This document shows, piece by piece, positions 44,011 to 52,801 of a stretch of 64,000 nucleotides of DNA. This stretch comes from Actinomycetota bacterium. GTDB taxonomy: Bacteria > Actinomycetota > Acidimicrobiia > Acidimicrobiales > Ilumatobacteraceae. Position 1 is the stretch's first letter. Each line of letters starts with the position of its first letter. A program made the translations under genes and the position numbers. The DNA lies in assembly GCA_026393475.1 (NCBI GenBank), contig JAPLAA010000104.1, positions 218,418 through 282,417 of the forward strand. The letters are read 5' to 3'. Under the pieces are notes generated by a model. It ran no database searches and was not told the origin of the DNA. It worked only from the letters and a program-made list of their open reading frames with translations.

Positions 44011-46659
44011 ATGGCCGAGCAGGCTCGATCGACCGATCCGGCAGATGGTGCGGCTGCACCGACCGGCGAGGTGGACGTCGTCATCGTCGGGGCCGGCTTC
44101 TCGGGGCTCTACCTGCTGAAGCGCATGCGCGACCTCGGCATGTCCACCCGGGTGCTCGAGGCGGGCGACGACGTCGGCGGCACCTGGTACTGGAACCGGT
44201 ACCCGGGTGCCCGCTGCGACATCCCCACCACCGACTACACGCTCAGCTTCGACCCTGCGCTCGAGACCGAGTGGACGTGGTCGGAGAAGTACGCGACCCA
44301 GCCCGAGATCCTCCGTTACGCCCAGTTCATCGCGACGAAGTACGACCTGTACTCGGGCATCGACTTCGTCACCCGGGTCGAGCAGGCCACGTGGGACGCC
44401 GACGCCAAGCGGTGGCACGTTCGCACCGACCGCGGCGAGACGATCGCCTGCCGCTACTACGTGATGGCGACCGGCTGTCTCTCGCTGCCCAAGATCCCCG
44501 ACATCGAGGGCCACGACCGCTTCCGCGGCGAGGTGTACTTCACGAGCCGCTGGCCGCACGAGGGCGTCGACTTCACCGGCAAGCGCGTCGCGGTGATCGG
44601 CACCGGCTCGTCGGCGATCCAGTCGATCCCCCTGATGGCCGCCCAGGCCGATGCGATGACGGTGTTCCAGCGCACGCCGAACTTCTCGATCCCTGCGTAC
44701 AACGGACCCGCGAACGAGGAGCGCCTGGCCAAAATCGCCGCCGACGCGGCGGCGTACCGTTCCGAGGCCAAGCTCTCCGGCGGCGGCGTTCCGGGCGAAC
44801 CGACGCTGCTGTCGGCACGGGCCCTCACCGACGAGGAACGGCGCGCCCGCTTCGAGGAGGTGTGGGCGGTCGGCGGCCTCGAGATGCTCGGCGTGTTCAA
44901 CGACATCATGGTGAACGAGGAGGCCAACGCCCTCCTCTGCGAGCTCATCCGCGAGAAGATCCGCTCGATCGTGCACGACCCGGTGACCGCCGAGGCGCTC
45001 TGCCCGAAGGACCATCCCTTCGGCACCAAGCGGCCGTGCGTCGACACGAACTACTACTCGACGTTCAACCTGCCCCACGTGCGCCTGGTCGACCTGCGCT
45101 CCGACCCGATCACCACGATCACCGACACCGGCATCGAGACCGCCGGCGAGTCGTTCGAATTCGATGCGATCGTGTTCGCCACCGGCTTCGACGCCATGAC
45201 CGGCGCGCTCGTCGGCGTCGACATCGTCGGCCGCGACGGACGCACGCTGAAGGACCAGTGGGCACACGGCCCCGCCACCTACCTCGGCCTCACCTCGGTC
45301 GGCTTCCCCAACCTGTTCATGATCACCGGGCCGGGAAGCCCGTCGGTGCTGTCGAACATGGCCGTGTCGATCGAACAGCACGTCGACTGGGTCACCGGCG
45401 CCATCGCACACCTGCGCGACGTCTCGGTGGCGGGCGGTGCCGACGCCGCTGAAGGCTGGGCCACGATCGAGCCGACCGAGACCGCGCAGGAGACGTGGGG
45501 CGTCCACGTCAACGACTGCGCCAACATCACCCTCTACCCGATCGCGAACTCGTGGTACATGGGCGCCAACGTGCCCGGCAAGCCGCGGATGTTCCTCCCG
45601 TACGTCGGCGGGGTCGGCCCGTACCGCCTCATCTGCGACGAGGTCGTCGACAAGGGTTGGCTCGGCTTCCGCATCGACGGTCCCGGCGGCACCCAGTGCA
45701 ACGACGGCAAGATCCGCGAGCTCATGCCCGACGTGGGCATGGTGCTCACGATGATGGCCACCCTCGAACTGCCGCCCATCGAGTCGATGTCGGCCGAGCA
45801 GGCCCGCGAGTTCATGGCCGCGTCGTCGGCGATGCGACCGGCGGGACCCGCCGTCGGCGAGATCGTCGACGGCACCTTCCCGGCCGCCGACGGCAGCCCG
45901 CTCACCTACCGCCTCTACCGGCCGGCGACCGAGGGCCCGCACCCGGTGGTCGTCTACTTCCACGGTGGCGGCTGGGTGCTCGGCGACCACGAGAGCGATG
46001 ATCCGTTCTGCCGCGACCTGTGCGTCCGTTCGAACGCGTTGATCGTCTCCTGCAACCACCGTCACGGCCCCGAGGCCCGGTTCCCAGCAGCGGTGCACGA
46101 CGGCATGGCCGCGCTCGGTTGGGTCGCCGAGCACGCCGAGGAGCTCGGTGGCATCCCGAGTCGCCTCGCGGTGGCGGGCTGGAGCGCCGGGGCGAACATC
46201 GCCGCCGTCGCGGCACAGCTCGCCCGTGACGCCGGCGGTCCCGCACTGGTGGGGCAACTGCTGCTCACGCCGGTCACCGATCTGCGCATGGGCACCCAGT
46301 CGTACGTCGACAACGGCGACGGCTACGTGCTCACCGCGGCGCTCATGCGCTGGTTCGCCGACCACTACATCGACGTGGCCGACCGCACCGATCCGCTCGC
46401 GTCGCCGTTGCTGGCCGACGACCTGTCCGGCCTGCCGCCGGCCACGATCATCACGTGCCAGTTCGACCCGCTCCGCGACGAGGGCACCGCGTACGCACGG
46501 GCGCTCGCCGAGGCCGGCAACGAGGTGCGCCACATCAGCGCCCGCGGCCACACGCACACGTCGCTGACGATGGTCGACATGATCATCTCCGGTGCGCCCT
46601 ACCGCGAGCAGATGGGCGAGGCGCTGCGCGGCTTCTTCGACGCGATGGTCAGCCGCTGA
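44011..46659 (+). CDS. Baeyer-Villiger monooxygenase-esterase fusion
   Basis: An 882-residue two-enzyme chain. Residues 1-~600 are a flavin monooxygenase: [33 protein letters not shown] and NADPH site [15 protein letters not shown]. The BVMO fingerprint reads [12 protein letters not shown] (171-182), where the normally central His is Phe177. Residues ~616-882 are an HSL-type hydrolase with HGGGW (651), VAGWSAGAN with Ser725, FDPLRD, and RGHTHTS (His847). Together one chain could turn a ketone to an ester and then cut it. RBS GAAGGGGG precedes the ATG. Both domains are clear; coupled catalysis is inference. Confidence 0.9.
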   Translation: MAEQARSTDPADGAAAPTGEVDVVIVGAGFSGLYLLKRMRDLGMSTRVLEAGDDVGGTWYWNRYPGARCDIPTTDYTLSFDPALETEWTWSEKYATQPEILRYAQFIATKYDLYSGIDFVTRVEQATWDADAKRWHVRTDRGETIACRYYVMATGCLSLPKIPDIEGHDRFRGEVYFTSRWPHEGVDFTGKRVAVIGTGSSAIQSIPLMAAQADAMTVFQRTPNFSIPAYNGPANEERLAKIAADAAAYRSEAKLSGGGVPGEPTLLSARALTDEERRARFEEVWAVGGLEMLGVFNDIMVNEEANALLCELIREKIRSIVHDPVTAEALCPKDHPFGTKRPCVDTNYYSTFNLPHVRLVDLRSDPITTITDTGIETAGESFEFDAIVFATGFDAMTGALVGVDIVGRDGRTLKDQWAHGPATYLGLTSVGFPNLFMITGPGSPSVLSNMAVSIEQHVDWVTGAIAHLRDVSVAGGADAAEGWATIEPTETAQETWGVHVNDCANITLYPIANSWYMGANVPGKPRMFLPYVGGVGPYRLICDEVVDKGWLGFRIDGPGGTQCNDGKIRELMPDVGMVLTMMATLELPPIESMSAEQAREFMAASSAMRPAGPAVGEIVDGTFPAADGSPLTYRLYRPATEGPHPVVVYFHGGGWVLGDHESDDPFCRDLCVRSNALIVSCNHRHGPEARFPAAVHDGMAALGWVAEHAEELGGIPSRLAVAGWSAGANIAAVAAQLARDAGGPALVGQLLLTPVTDLRMGTQSYVDNGDGYVLTAALMRWFADHYIDVADRTDPLASPLLADDLSGLPPATIITCQFDPLRDEGTAYARALAEAGNEVRHISARGHTHTSLTMVDMIISGAPYREQMGEALRGFFDAMVSR

Positions 46660-47515
46660 CTGGCTCGCGGGTCGGGTCGAAGAACGGTCGGTCGCCGGCC
46701 ACCGTCACGCGCTCCATCACCCGCACGGCCGGGAAGTAGTCGCTGGCCGCGTAGTGCTGGCATGCCCGGTTGTCCCAGAACGCGATCGAGTTCGGCTGCC
46801 ACCGGAACCGGCACTGGTACTCGGGCAGCGTCGCCTGCGAGTAGAGGTGGGCGAGCAGCCAGTCGCTCTCCTTCGGCGACAGCCCGTCGATGTGCGTGGT
46901 GAACCCGGTGTTCACGTAGAGCGTGCGCCGGCCCGTCTCCGGATGGGTGCGCACCACCGGGTGGTGCTGCGGCGGGTACTGCTCGTGCAGCTCCTCTGCG
47001 GTCTTGCCGAGCCGCTTGGCGAAGACGCGGGCGATGTCGTGGGTCGCGGTGAGCGTGCACACCCAGTCCTTCATCGCGGGCGACAGACTCTCGTACGCGA
47101 GCTCCATGTCGGCGAACAGCGTGTCGCCGCCCACGTCGGGCAGCTCGATGGCACGCAGGACCGAGCCGAGCGACGGGGCTTCCCGCCAGGTGACGTCGGA
47201 GTGCCAGTTGTTCTCCCGGCCGCGCGAGTTCGGTCCGTGCGAGATGCGGAGCACCTCGGGGTGCGCTTGGCCGGCCGGCGTCGCCGGATGGATCTCGAGC
47301 TCGCCGAAACGGCGGGCGAACGCGATGTGCTGCTCGGCGGTGATGTCCTGATCGCGGAAGAAGATCACCTTCCACCGCAGCAGCGCGGCCCGGATCTCGG
47401 CGATGGTGTCGTCGCCGAGCCCGTCGCGCAGATCGACGCCCTCGATCTCGGCGCCGATGGTGGGTGACAGGGGCCGCTCCACGATGGTCCGTGGCGCCGT
47501 GCTGATCGTCGTCAT
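46649..47515 (-). CDS. TauD/TfdA-type 2-oxoglutarate dioxygenase
   Basis: A 288-residue Fe(II)/2-oxoglutarate dioxygenase. The iron ligands are in [10 protein letters not shown] (HxD) and the distal His in [11 protein letters not shown]; the 2-oxoglutarate Arg region is [12 protein letters not shown]. The N-terminal core [14 protein letters not shown] is typical of taurine and alkylsulfonate/sulfate dioxygenases. The substrate could be taurine, an alkylsulfate or a herbicide-like acid; an alkylsulfatase-like gene lies elsewhere in the window but not adjacent. Its 3' end overlaps the fusion gene by 11 bases. Confidence 0.9.
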   Translation of the reverse strand: MTTISTAPRTIVERPLSPTIGAEIEGVDLRDGLGDDTIAEIRAALLRWKVIFFRDQDITAEQHIAFARRFGELEIHPATPAGQAHPEVLRISHGPNSRGRENNWHSDVTWREAPSLGSVLRAIELPDVGGDTLFADMELAYESLSPAMKDWVCTLTATHDIARVFAKRLGKTAEELHEQYPPQHHPVVRTHPETGRRTLYVNTGFTTHIDGLSPKESDWLLAHLYSQATLPEYQCRFRWQPNSIAFWDNRACQHYAASDYFPAVRVMERVTVAGDRPFFDPTREPVSG

Positions 47516-47550
47516 GGCCGAACGGTAGCGCTACCGGCCAGGTGGGATGT

Positions 47551-48174
47551 TCAGTACTGCTCGAGCTGACGCAGGTAGGCGCCGATCATCAGCTCCAGCT
47601 CACGCCGCATCGCTGCCGCCCGCCGCGGATGCTCACCCGCGTGGTCGAGCATCGTCCGGACCGTCTCGTTCACGGTGCGCCCGACGAGCGTCGCTCGTCG
47701 CGGGGGGACGTTCGGGTACCGGCTCCGGATCATCTTGCCGAGGAGAACGGCGAGCTGATCGTTGACCGCTTCCTCGGCCGCGATGAGTTCCGGCACCGCA
47801 CGGCACGCGCGTCGCAGCGCGAGGGTCGCCGGTTGGCGGCGGCGGAAGTTCGCCAGTGCGGCCAGCACGTCGTGCACCCACTGTTCGAGATCGGTCACCT
47901 CGGAGAACTCCCCGACATGGGCCCGGACGTACTCGGTGCGCACCGCCTGGTCACGTTCGGACAGCACCCGGAGCAGATCGTTCTTGTCCCGGAAGTGGTG
48001 GTACAAGGTGCCGACCGTGAGCCCGGCCGCCTCGGCGACCGCGTTGGTGTTGAACCCCTGCAAACCCTTGTCCACCAGCACCTGCGTGGCGGCGTCGAGG
48101 ATCCGATCCGATGTCACGACCGAGCGCGCCTGTGACGGCCCTGCCCGACGAGTCGACGACTCGCGCTCTCCCAT
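47551..48174 (-). CDS. TetR-family transcriptional regulator
   Basis: A 207-residue regulator with an N-terminal helix-turn-helix (SDRILDAATQVLVDKGLQGF, then AEAAGLTVGTLYHHFRDKND) and an all-helical C-terminal ligand domain. The ATG at 48174 is chosen because the HTH then starts near residue 20. It is divergent from the acyl-CoA dehydrogenase across 83 bp and upstream of the dioxygenase on the same strand, so either may be its target. Confidence 0.87.
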   Translation of the reverse strand: MGERESSTRRAGPSQARSVVTSDRILDAATQVLVDKGLQGFNTNAVAEAAGLTVGTLYHHFRDKNDLLRVLSERDQAVRTEYVRAHVGEFSEVTDLEQWVHDVLAALANFRRRQPATLALRRACRAVPELIAAEEAVNDQLAVLLGKMIRSRYPNVPPRRATLVGRTVNETVRTMLDHAGEHPRRAAAMRRELELMIGAYLRQLEQY

Positions 48175-48257
48175 GGCCGAGCAGCATGGCAGATCACGCC
48201 GTGCGATGCCCTGCTCCGGGGCGGTACCCGCGCCGGCGTCGGAGTACCTTCGTCGAC

Positions 48258-49457
48258 ATGAGCGTCGCCGTGAAGGAAGCACAGGAATTCCTGGCCGATC
48301 ACTGGTCGCCGGGCGTGAACCGGCGCGAGTGGATGGAGCGCGTGATCGACGAGGGGTGGGCCGCACTGCGGTGGCCGACCGAGTGGTACGGCCGCGGACT
48401 CGACGACGACGAGGCCAAGGAGGTCGAGGCCGTCTTCGCCGCTGCCGGCGCCCCGGGTCCGGGACAGGACATCTACAACCTCTGGGCCGGCACGATGATC
48501 GCCGCCGGCACCGACGAGTTGAAGCGCCAGTTCCTCCGTCCGCTGCTCCTCGACCAGGTGGCGATGTGCCTGCTGTACAGCGAGCCCGGTGCCGGCTCCG
48601 ATCTCGCCGGCATCCGCACCACGGCCGTACGTGACGGCGACGAGTGGGTGGTCAACGGACAGAAGGTGTGGACCTCCGGCGCGCGCGACGCCGACTACGG
48701 GATGCTCATCGCCCGCACCGACTGGGACCAGCCCAAGCACCGCGGCATCAGCTTCTTCTGGTTCCCGATGAAGCAGGCCGGGGTCGAGGTGCGCCCGCTG
48801 CGCCAGATGACCGGTGACGCCCGGTTCAACGAGGTGTTCATCACCGACGGCCGGGTGCCCGAGGCCAACCGGCTCGGCGACCTCAACAAGGGATGGTGGG
48901 TGCTCCAGACCGCGCTCGCCTACGAGCGGGCCGTCATGGGCGTGTCGCGTCGCGGGCCCGGCAGCGGCGGCGAGGGTGCCACGGCGAAGTCGCACGGCCG
49001 CATCCCCACGCCCGACCTGTCGCTGGTGGAGCTGGCCCGCAGCATGGGCCGCGCCGACGACCACACCGTCCGCCAGGCGCTGATGAAGCTGCACATCCGG
49101 CGCACGGTGAACGACTGGAACGCGGAACGGTCGAAGGCCGTCATGAAGGCCGGCGGCTCGTCGCCGCTCGCGTCGCTCGGCAAGCTGTCGCTGGCGCAGA
49201 TCCTGCACTTCGCGGGCCGCGTGGAGGCGACCATCCTCGGCATGGACGCGACGCTCGACGGCGACGAGTTCCCACGGTCGCGTGACGCCAACTACTCGCA
49301 GCAGAACGCGTACTTCTTCTCGATCGGCGGCGGCACCGACCAGATCCAGCGCAACATCATCGGCGAGCGACTGTTGGGTCTGCCGAAGGAGCCCGAGGTC
49401 GACCGCGACATGCCGTTCCGGCAGGTGCCGGTCAGCGGTCGCCCGTCGGCCGGCTGA
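48258..49457 (+). CDS. Acyl-CoA dehydrogenase
   Basis: FAD-dependent acyl-CoA dehydrogenase of 399 residues. The first conserved block is LLYSEPGAGSDLAGIRTTAV, followed by VNGQKVWTSGARDADYGMLI, and the C-terminal flavin block ends in YFFSIGGGTDQIQRNIIGER. The set matches the family often found in steroid or long-chain acid breakdown. ATG at 48258; the ORF track adds an upstream shadow. The TetR gene diverges just upstream. Confidence 0.9.
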   Translation: MSVAVKEAQEFLADHWSPGVNRREWMERVIDEGWAALRWPTEWYGRGLDDDEAKEVEAVFAAAGAPGPGQDIYNLWAGTMIAAGTDELKRQFLRPLLLDQVAMCLLYSEPGAGSDLAGIRTTAVRDGDEWVVNGQKVWTSGARDADYGMLIARTDWDQPKHRGISFFWFPMKQAGVEVRPLRQMTGDARFNEVFITDGRVPEANRLGDLNKGWWVLQTALAYERAVMGVSRRGPGSGGEGATAKSHGRIPTPDLSLVELARSMGRADDHTVRQALMKLHIRRTVNDWNAERSKAVMKAGGSSPLASLGKLSLAQILHFAGRVEATILGMDATLDGDEFPRSRDANYSQQNAYFFSIGGGTDQIQRNIIGERLLGLPKEPEVDRDMPFRQVPVSGRPSAG

Positions 49458-49971
49458 GCAGCGCGTCGAGGAAGCGCAGCGCGGCATTCGCCGACTCGCG
49501 CCGCCACAGCGCCACCACGTCGGCCGGATCCGCACCGGAGCGTGACGCGGCGATCACCGAGATCTGTTCGCGCTGTCGGACGAGGAGTTCGTGCGTGTCG
49601 ACCGAGTTCAGCTCGGCGAGCACGAGCTTCAGCAGCAGCTCGCTGCGCACGTCCCTGAGGTGCTGGGTGGGCGTCGTCAACCAGCGACGCAGCTGGGCGC
49701 GGCCGCTCCTGGTGGGCGCGAGCAGGGTCCGGTTGCCGCCGGCCGTGCCGGGTTCCTCCCCCACCGCGGCGAGATAGCCACGGGTGACGAGCTGGTCGAT
49801 CGCCCGGTACGTGAGCGCCCGCGACAACGACCACACCCGGCCGACGTCGCCCTCGGGAGCGAGCCGCTTGGCGACGGCGAACCCGTGTGCCGGGGCGACG
49901 GCGAGGATGCCGAGACATGCCCACTCCCCCAGCAGCAGCTCGTCGTCGGAAGTCCTCGCCATGTGCGACAT
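49432..49971 (-). CDS. PadR-type transcriptional regulator
   Basis: A 179-residue PadR-like regulator. The winged helix reads LLLGEWACLGILAVAPAHGF, then VWSLSRALTYRAIDQLVTRG and the wing ending in GGNRTLLAPTRSG, followed by a helical dimerisation half. The ATG at 49971 and one at 49962 are both possible. The 3' end overlaps the acyl-CoA dehydrogenase by 26 bases tail to tail. Target unknown. Confidence 0.82.
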   Translation of the reverse strand: MSHMARTSDDELLLGEWACLGILAVAPAHGFAVAKRLAPEGDVGRVWSLSRALTYRAIDQLVTRGYLAAVGEEPGTAGGNRTLLAPTRSGRAQLRRWLTTPTQHLRDVRSELLLKLVLAELNSVDTHELLVRQREQISVIAASRSGADPADVVALWRRESANAALRFLDALLSRPTGDR

Positions 49972-50019
49972 GGTGGCACGCGATGCGCTGCGCGAACCGC
50001 GCCGCGCGACCCGCCGGGC

Positions 50020-51069
50020 TCAGACCGGTGAGACGTCGATGTCGGTGGCCTTCACGGCGGCGTGGACGGGATCGCCAGGGCGGAGGTGCAGTGCATCGAG
50101 CGCGGCCGCGGTGATCTCGGCGGTGAGCGGGATCGGACCGTCGATCACCACGCGCACTCGATCGCCGAGGCGGTCGATGTCGACGATCGTCCCCGGCCAG
50201 ACGTTGCGGGCGCTCGACGTCGGGGCGTCGGTGGTGAGCACCACGGAATGAGGCCGGATGACGGCGATGCTGTCGCCGGGTGCTGCGTCGGCGATCACCA
50301 CCGTGGCGCCGTCGACGGTGCGCAGCACCCCGTCGCTCACGACGCCGCGCACGAGGTTCACGCCGACGAGGTCGGCGACGTAGCGCGACCTCGGCCGGGC
50401 GGTCACCTCCGCCAGCGTGCCCGTCTGCACGATGCGGCCCGCTTCGAGGATCGCCACGCGGTCGGCGAGCGCATAGGCGTCGACCGGGTCGTGGGTGACC
50501 AGCAGCCGCATGCCGTCGAACGACGCGAGGTACTGGCGCAGATCGCGGCGAACCGATGCTCGGGTGCCGACGTCGAGCGCAGCCAACGGCTCGTCGAGCA
50601 GCAGCAGACGAGGATCCGCGGCGAGCGCCCGGGCCAACGCGACGCGCTGTGCCTGCCCACCCGACAGCGCCCGCGGTCGCTCCGATGCGTACTCGCCCAG
50701 CCTGACACGGTCGAGCCACTGCCCCGCCGTGCGTCGGGCATCGGCCTTGGCCGTCCCCCGTGCGCGCAAACCGAACGCCACGTTCTCGAGCACCGACATG
50801 TGCTCGAACAGCAGGTACTGCTGGAACACCACGCCGATCGGGCGTCGCTCCGGTTCGACGAACACCGCGTCGCCGTCGTCGACGACGGTCTCGTCGATCG
50901 TGATCCGGCCCGCATCGATGGGCTGCAGCCCGGCCAGCGCTCGGAGGAGCGTGCTCTTGCCGGCTCCGTTGGGTCCGAGGACGGCGACGAGCTCGCCGGG
51001 TGAGATGTCGATCGCGGCGTCGAGGTCGAGCGAGCCGAGCTGCACCCGCACCTGTGCGGCAACGCTCAC
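50020..51069 (-). CDS. modC: Molybdate ABC transporter ATPase
   Basis: A 349-residue import ATPase. Walker A is LGPNGAGKSTLLRALAG, the signature ALSGGQAQRVALARAL, Walker B LLLLDEPLAALD, and the H-loop region VTHDPVDAYALADR. The C-terminal ~100 residues form a TOBE/Mop-type domain (NVWPGTIVDIDRLGDRVRV), which binds oxyanions and can regulate uptake. GTG start overlaps the modB stop (GTGA). The distinct order modA-modB-modC fits a molybdate/tungstate importer. Confidence 0.9.
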   Translation of the reverse strand: MSVAAQVRVQLGSLDLDAAIDISPGELVAVLGPNGAGKSTLLRALAGLQPIDAGRITIDETVVDDGDAVFVEPERRPIGVVFQQYLLFEHMSVLENVAFGLRARGTAKADARRTAGQWLDRVRLGEYASERPRALSGGQAQRVALARALAADPRLLLLDEPLAALDVGTRASVRRDLRQYLASFDGMRLLVTHDPVDAYALADRVAILEAGRIVQTGTLAEVTARPRSRYVADLVGVNLVRGVVSDGVLRTVDGATVVIADAAPGDSIAVIRPHSVVLTTDAPTSSARNVWPGTIVDIDRLGDRVRVVIDGPIPLTAEITAAALDALHLRPGDPVHAAVKATDIDVSPV

Positions 51070-51887
51070 GCCGCCACCGCCGTGCGTGCCCCGAACCAGC
51101 GGTCGCGCAGGCCGACGAGCACGGCGAACGAGATCGCGATCAGCACGAGCGCGAGCACGATCGCCTCTTCCGGATTCGTCTCGAGCGAGAGGTACACGGC
51201 GAGCGGCATCGTCTGGGTGGTGCCCGGGAAGTTGCCGGCGAAGGTGATCGTCGCGCCGAACTCGCCGAGCGCTCGCGCCCACGACAGCACGGCGCCGGCC
51301 ACGAGCGCGGGTCGCACCGCGGGCAGCGTCACGCGCCGGAACGTGTACCACCGCGAGGCACCGAGCGTGCGTGCTGCGTCCTCCACCCGCTGGTCGAGTT
51401 GCCGGAGCGCCGCCTCGACGGTGATCACCAGGAACGGCATGGCGACGAAGGTCTGGGCGACCACCACGCCGGCCGTGGTGAACGGCAGCCGGATGTCGAA
51501 CCAACGGTCGAGGTATTGGCCGACGAGGCCTCGCCGGCCCAGTGCGAAGAACAGGGCCACGCCGCCGACCACCGGCGGCAGCACCATCGACAGCGTGCAC
51601 AGCGCCCGCACCACGGTCCGCCCGGGGAACTCGACCCGGGCGAGCACCCATGCGAGCGGCACGCCGAAGACGACCGAGAGCGCCGTCGCCCACAGCGAGC
51701 AGACGATCGACAATCGGAGCGCGGTGAGCGCGTCGTGATCGGTGAGGTAGCCCCATGCGTTCGACCACGGTGCCCGCCACAGCAGGCCGACGAGCGGAAG
51801 GGCGAAGAAGGCGATCGCAATGCCGGCCAGTGCCAGCACCGGGACGGGAAGTCGTGCCCGGCCGCCCCGGCGCCGGCCTGGACTCAC
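51066..51887 (-). CDS. modB: Molybdate ABC transporter permease
   Basis: A 273-residue inner-membrane permease with five or six helices. The conserved loop that couples to the ATPase is DAARTLGASRWYTFRRVTLP, followed by ARALGEFGATITFAGN, a molybdate-permease hallmark. The GTG at 51887 overlaps the modA stop (GTGA) and its own stop overlaps modC, so all three proteins are made together. Confidence 0.9.
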   Translation of the reverse strand: MSPGRRRGGRARLPVPVLALAGIAIAFFALPLVGLLWRAPWSNAWGYLTDHDALTALRLSIVCSLWATALSVVFGVPLAWVLARVEFPGRTVVRALCTLSMVLPPVVGGVALFFALGRRGLVGQYLDRWFDIRLPFTTAGVVVAQTFVAMPFLVITVEAALRQLDQRVEDAARTLGASRWYTFRRVTLPAVRPALVAGAVLSWARALGEFGATITFAGNFPGTTQTMPLAVYLSLETNPEEAIVLALVLIAISFAVLVGLRDRWFGARTAVAA

Positions 51888-52651
51888 GGCGCGAGGAACC
51901 CGTACGAGTCGAGGATCTTCCGGCCCTGCTCGGACAGCACGAAGTCGATGAATGCCTGCGCGCCGTCGGCGTTCGGGGCGTCCTTGGTGACCGCGACCGG
52001 GTACTCGGCCACGACGTTGATGTCCTCGGGGATCTCGACGCCGGCTGCATCGGAGCCCGCTGCGATCACGTCGGTCCGGTAGACGATGCCGGCGTCGGCC
52101 TCGCCGAGGGTCACCTTCGACACGACCGCCTTGACGTTCTCCTCGAGCGACTTCGGCGTCACGGTCACGCCGGCGTTGGCGAAGATCTCGGCCGCGTACT
52201 TTCCGCAGGGAACCTCGGGGGCGCACGTCACCACGATCAGATCTTCATCGGCCAGATCGGCCACGCCGGTGATCCCCGTCGGATTGCCGGGGCCGACGAT
52301 GATCTGCAGCAGGTTGCGGGCGAACAGGGCGGGCTCGGTCGCGCTGCCGCCGGCATCGGTGAGCTTGGTCATGTTGTTCTGGTCGGCCGAGGCGAACACG
52401 TCGGCCGGCGCGCCCTCGCCGATCTGGGTGACCAGTTCGGACGACGCGGCGAAGTTGAACACGACCTCGGCGTCGGGGTACTCGGTCATGAACGCATCGC
52501 CGATCTCGGTGAACGCGGCCGTGAGCGACGCAGCGGCGAACACGGTGACCGTGCCAGCGCTCGTCTTCGGTGCGTCGTCGTCGCCGCAGGCGCCGAGTGC
52601 GAGCGAGGCGATGACGAGCGTCGAGGCGAGCAGGCGAGTGCGGGATCGCAT
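51884..52651 (-). CDS. modA: Molybdate-binding lipoprotein
   Basis: A 255-residue exported binding protein. The signal peptide ends in LALGAC, a good lipobox. The mature fold starts VTVFAAASLTAAFTEIG with the ligand-binding Ser/Ala loop, FNFAASSELVTQI, and the later GEADAGIVYRTD, all typical of ModA. It captures molybdate or tungstate outside the membrane and hands it to ModB. The ATG at 52651 is chosen for the signal peptide. A palindrome lies 11 bases upstream. Confidence 0.92.
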   Translation of the reverse strand: MRSRTRLLASTLVIASLALGACGDDDAPKTSAGTVTVFAAASLTAAFTEIGDAFMTEYPDAEVVFNFAASSELVTQIGEGAPADVFASADQNNMTKLTDAGGSATEPALFARNLLQIIVGPGNPTGITGVADLADEDLIVVTCAPEVPCGKYAAEIFANAGVTVTPKSLEENVKAVVSKVTLGEADAGIVYRTDVIAAGSDAAGVEIPEDINVVAEYPVAVTKDAPNADGAQAFIDFVLSEQGRKILDSYGFLAP

Positions 52652-52661
52652 TCGGCGCACG

Positions 52662-52680
52662 ATAGTCAACAGCTGACTAT
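52662..52680. promoter_or_regulatory. Candidate operator upstream of modABC
   Basis: A perfect 7-bp inverted repeat, ATAGTCA-acagc-TGACTAT, ends 11 bases before the modA ATG. It is AT-rich in a GC-rich region and lies where a repressor would block initiation. The regulator is unknown; a ModE-type or MarR/TetR-type protein is possible, but no such gene is adjacent to modABC. Confidence 0.7.
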
Positions 52681-52801
52681 TCGTCGAATCGCGGCATCTC
52701 ACCGACCGACGCACGGCGAAGCCGCCGATGTCGCATGGTCGAGCGCTCACTCCGTCGAAGTGGCCGCCCGCGCACTCCTCTCCGGGCCGCTCACGGCCTG
52801 A

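Noticed and set aside
46703-46720. Glu in VMERVT where TauD of E. coli has MHR, first read as a lost iron ligand
   Set aside because: Counting back in TauD, the ligand His255 lies in QHY, 14 residues earlier, and this protein keeps QHY. The MHR His is not an iron ligand.
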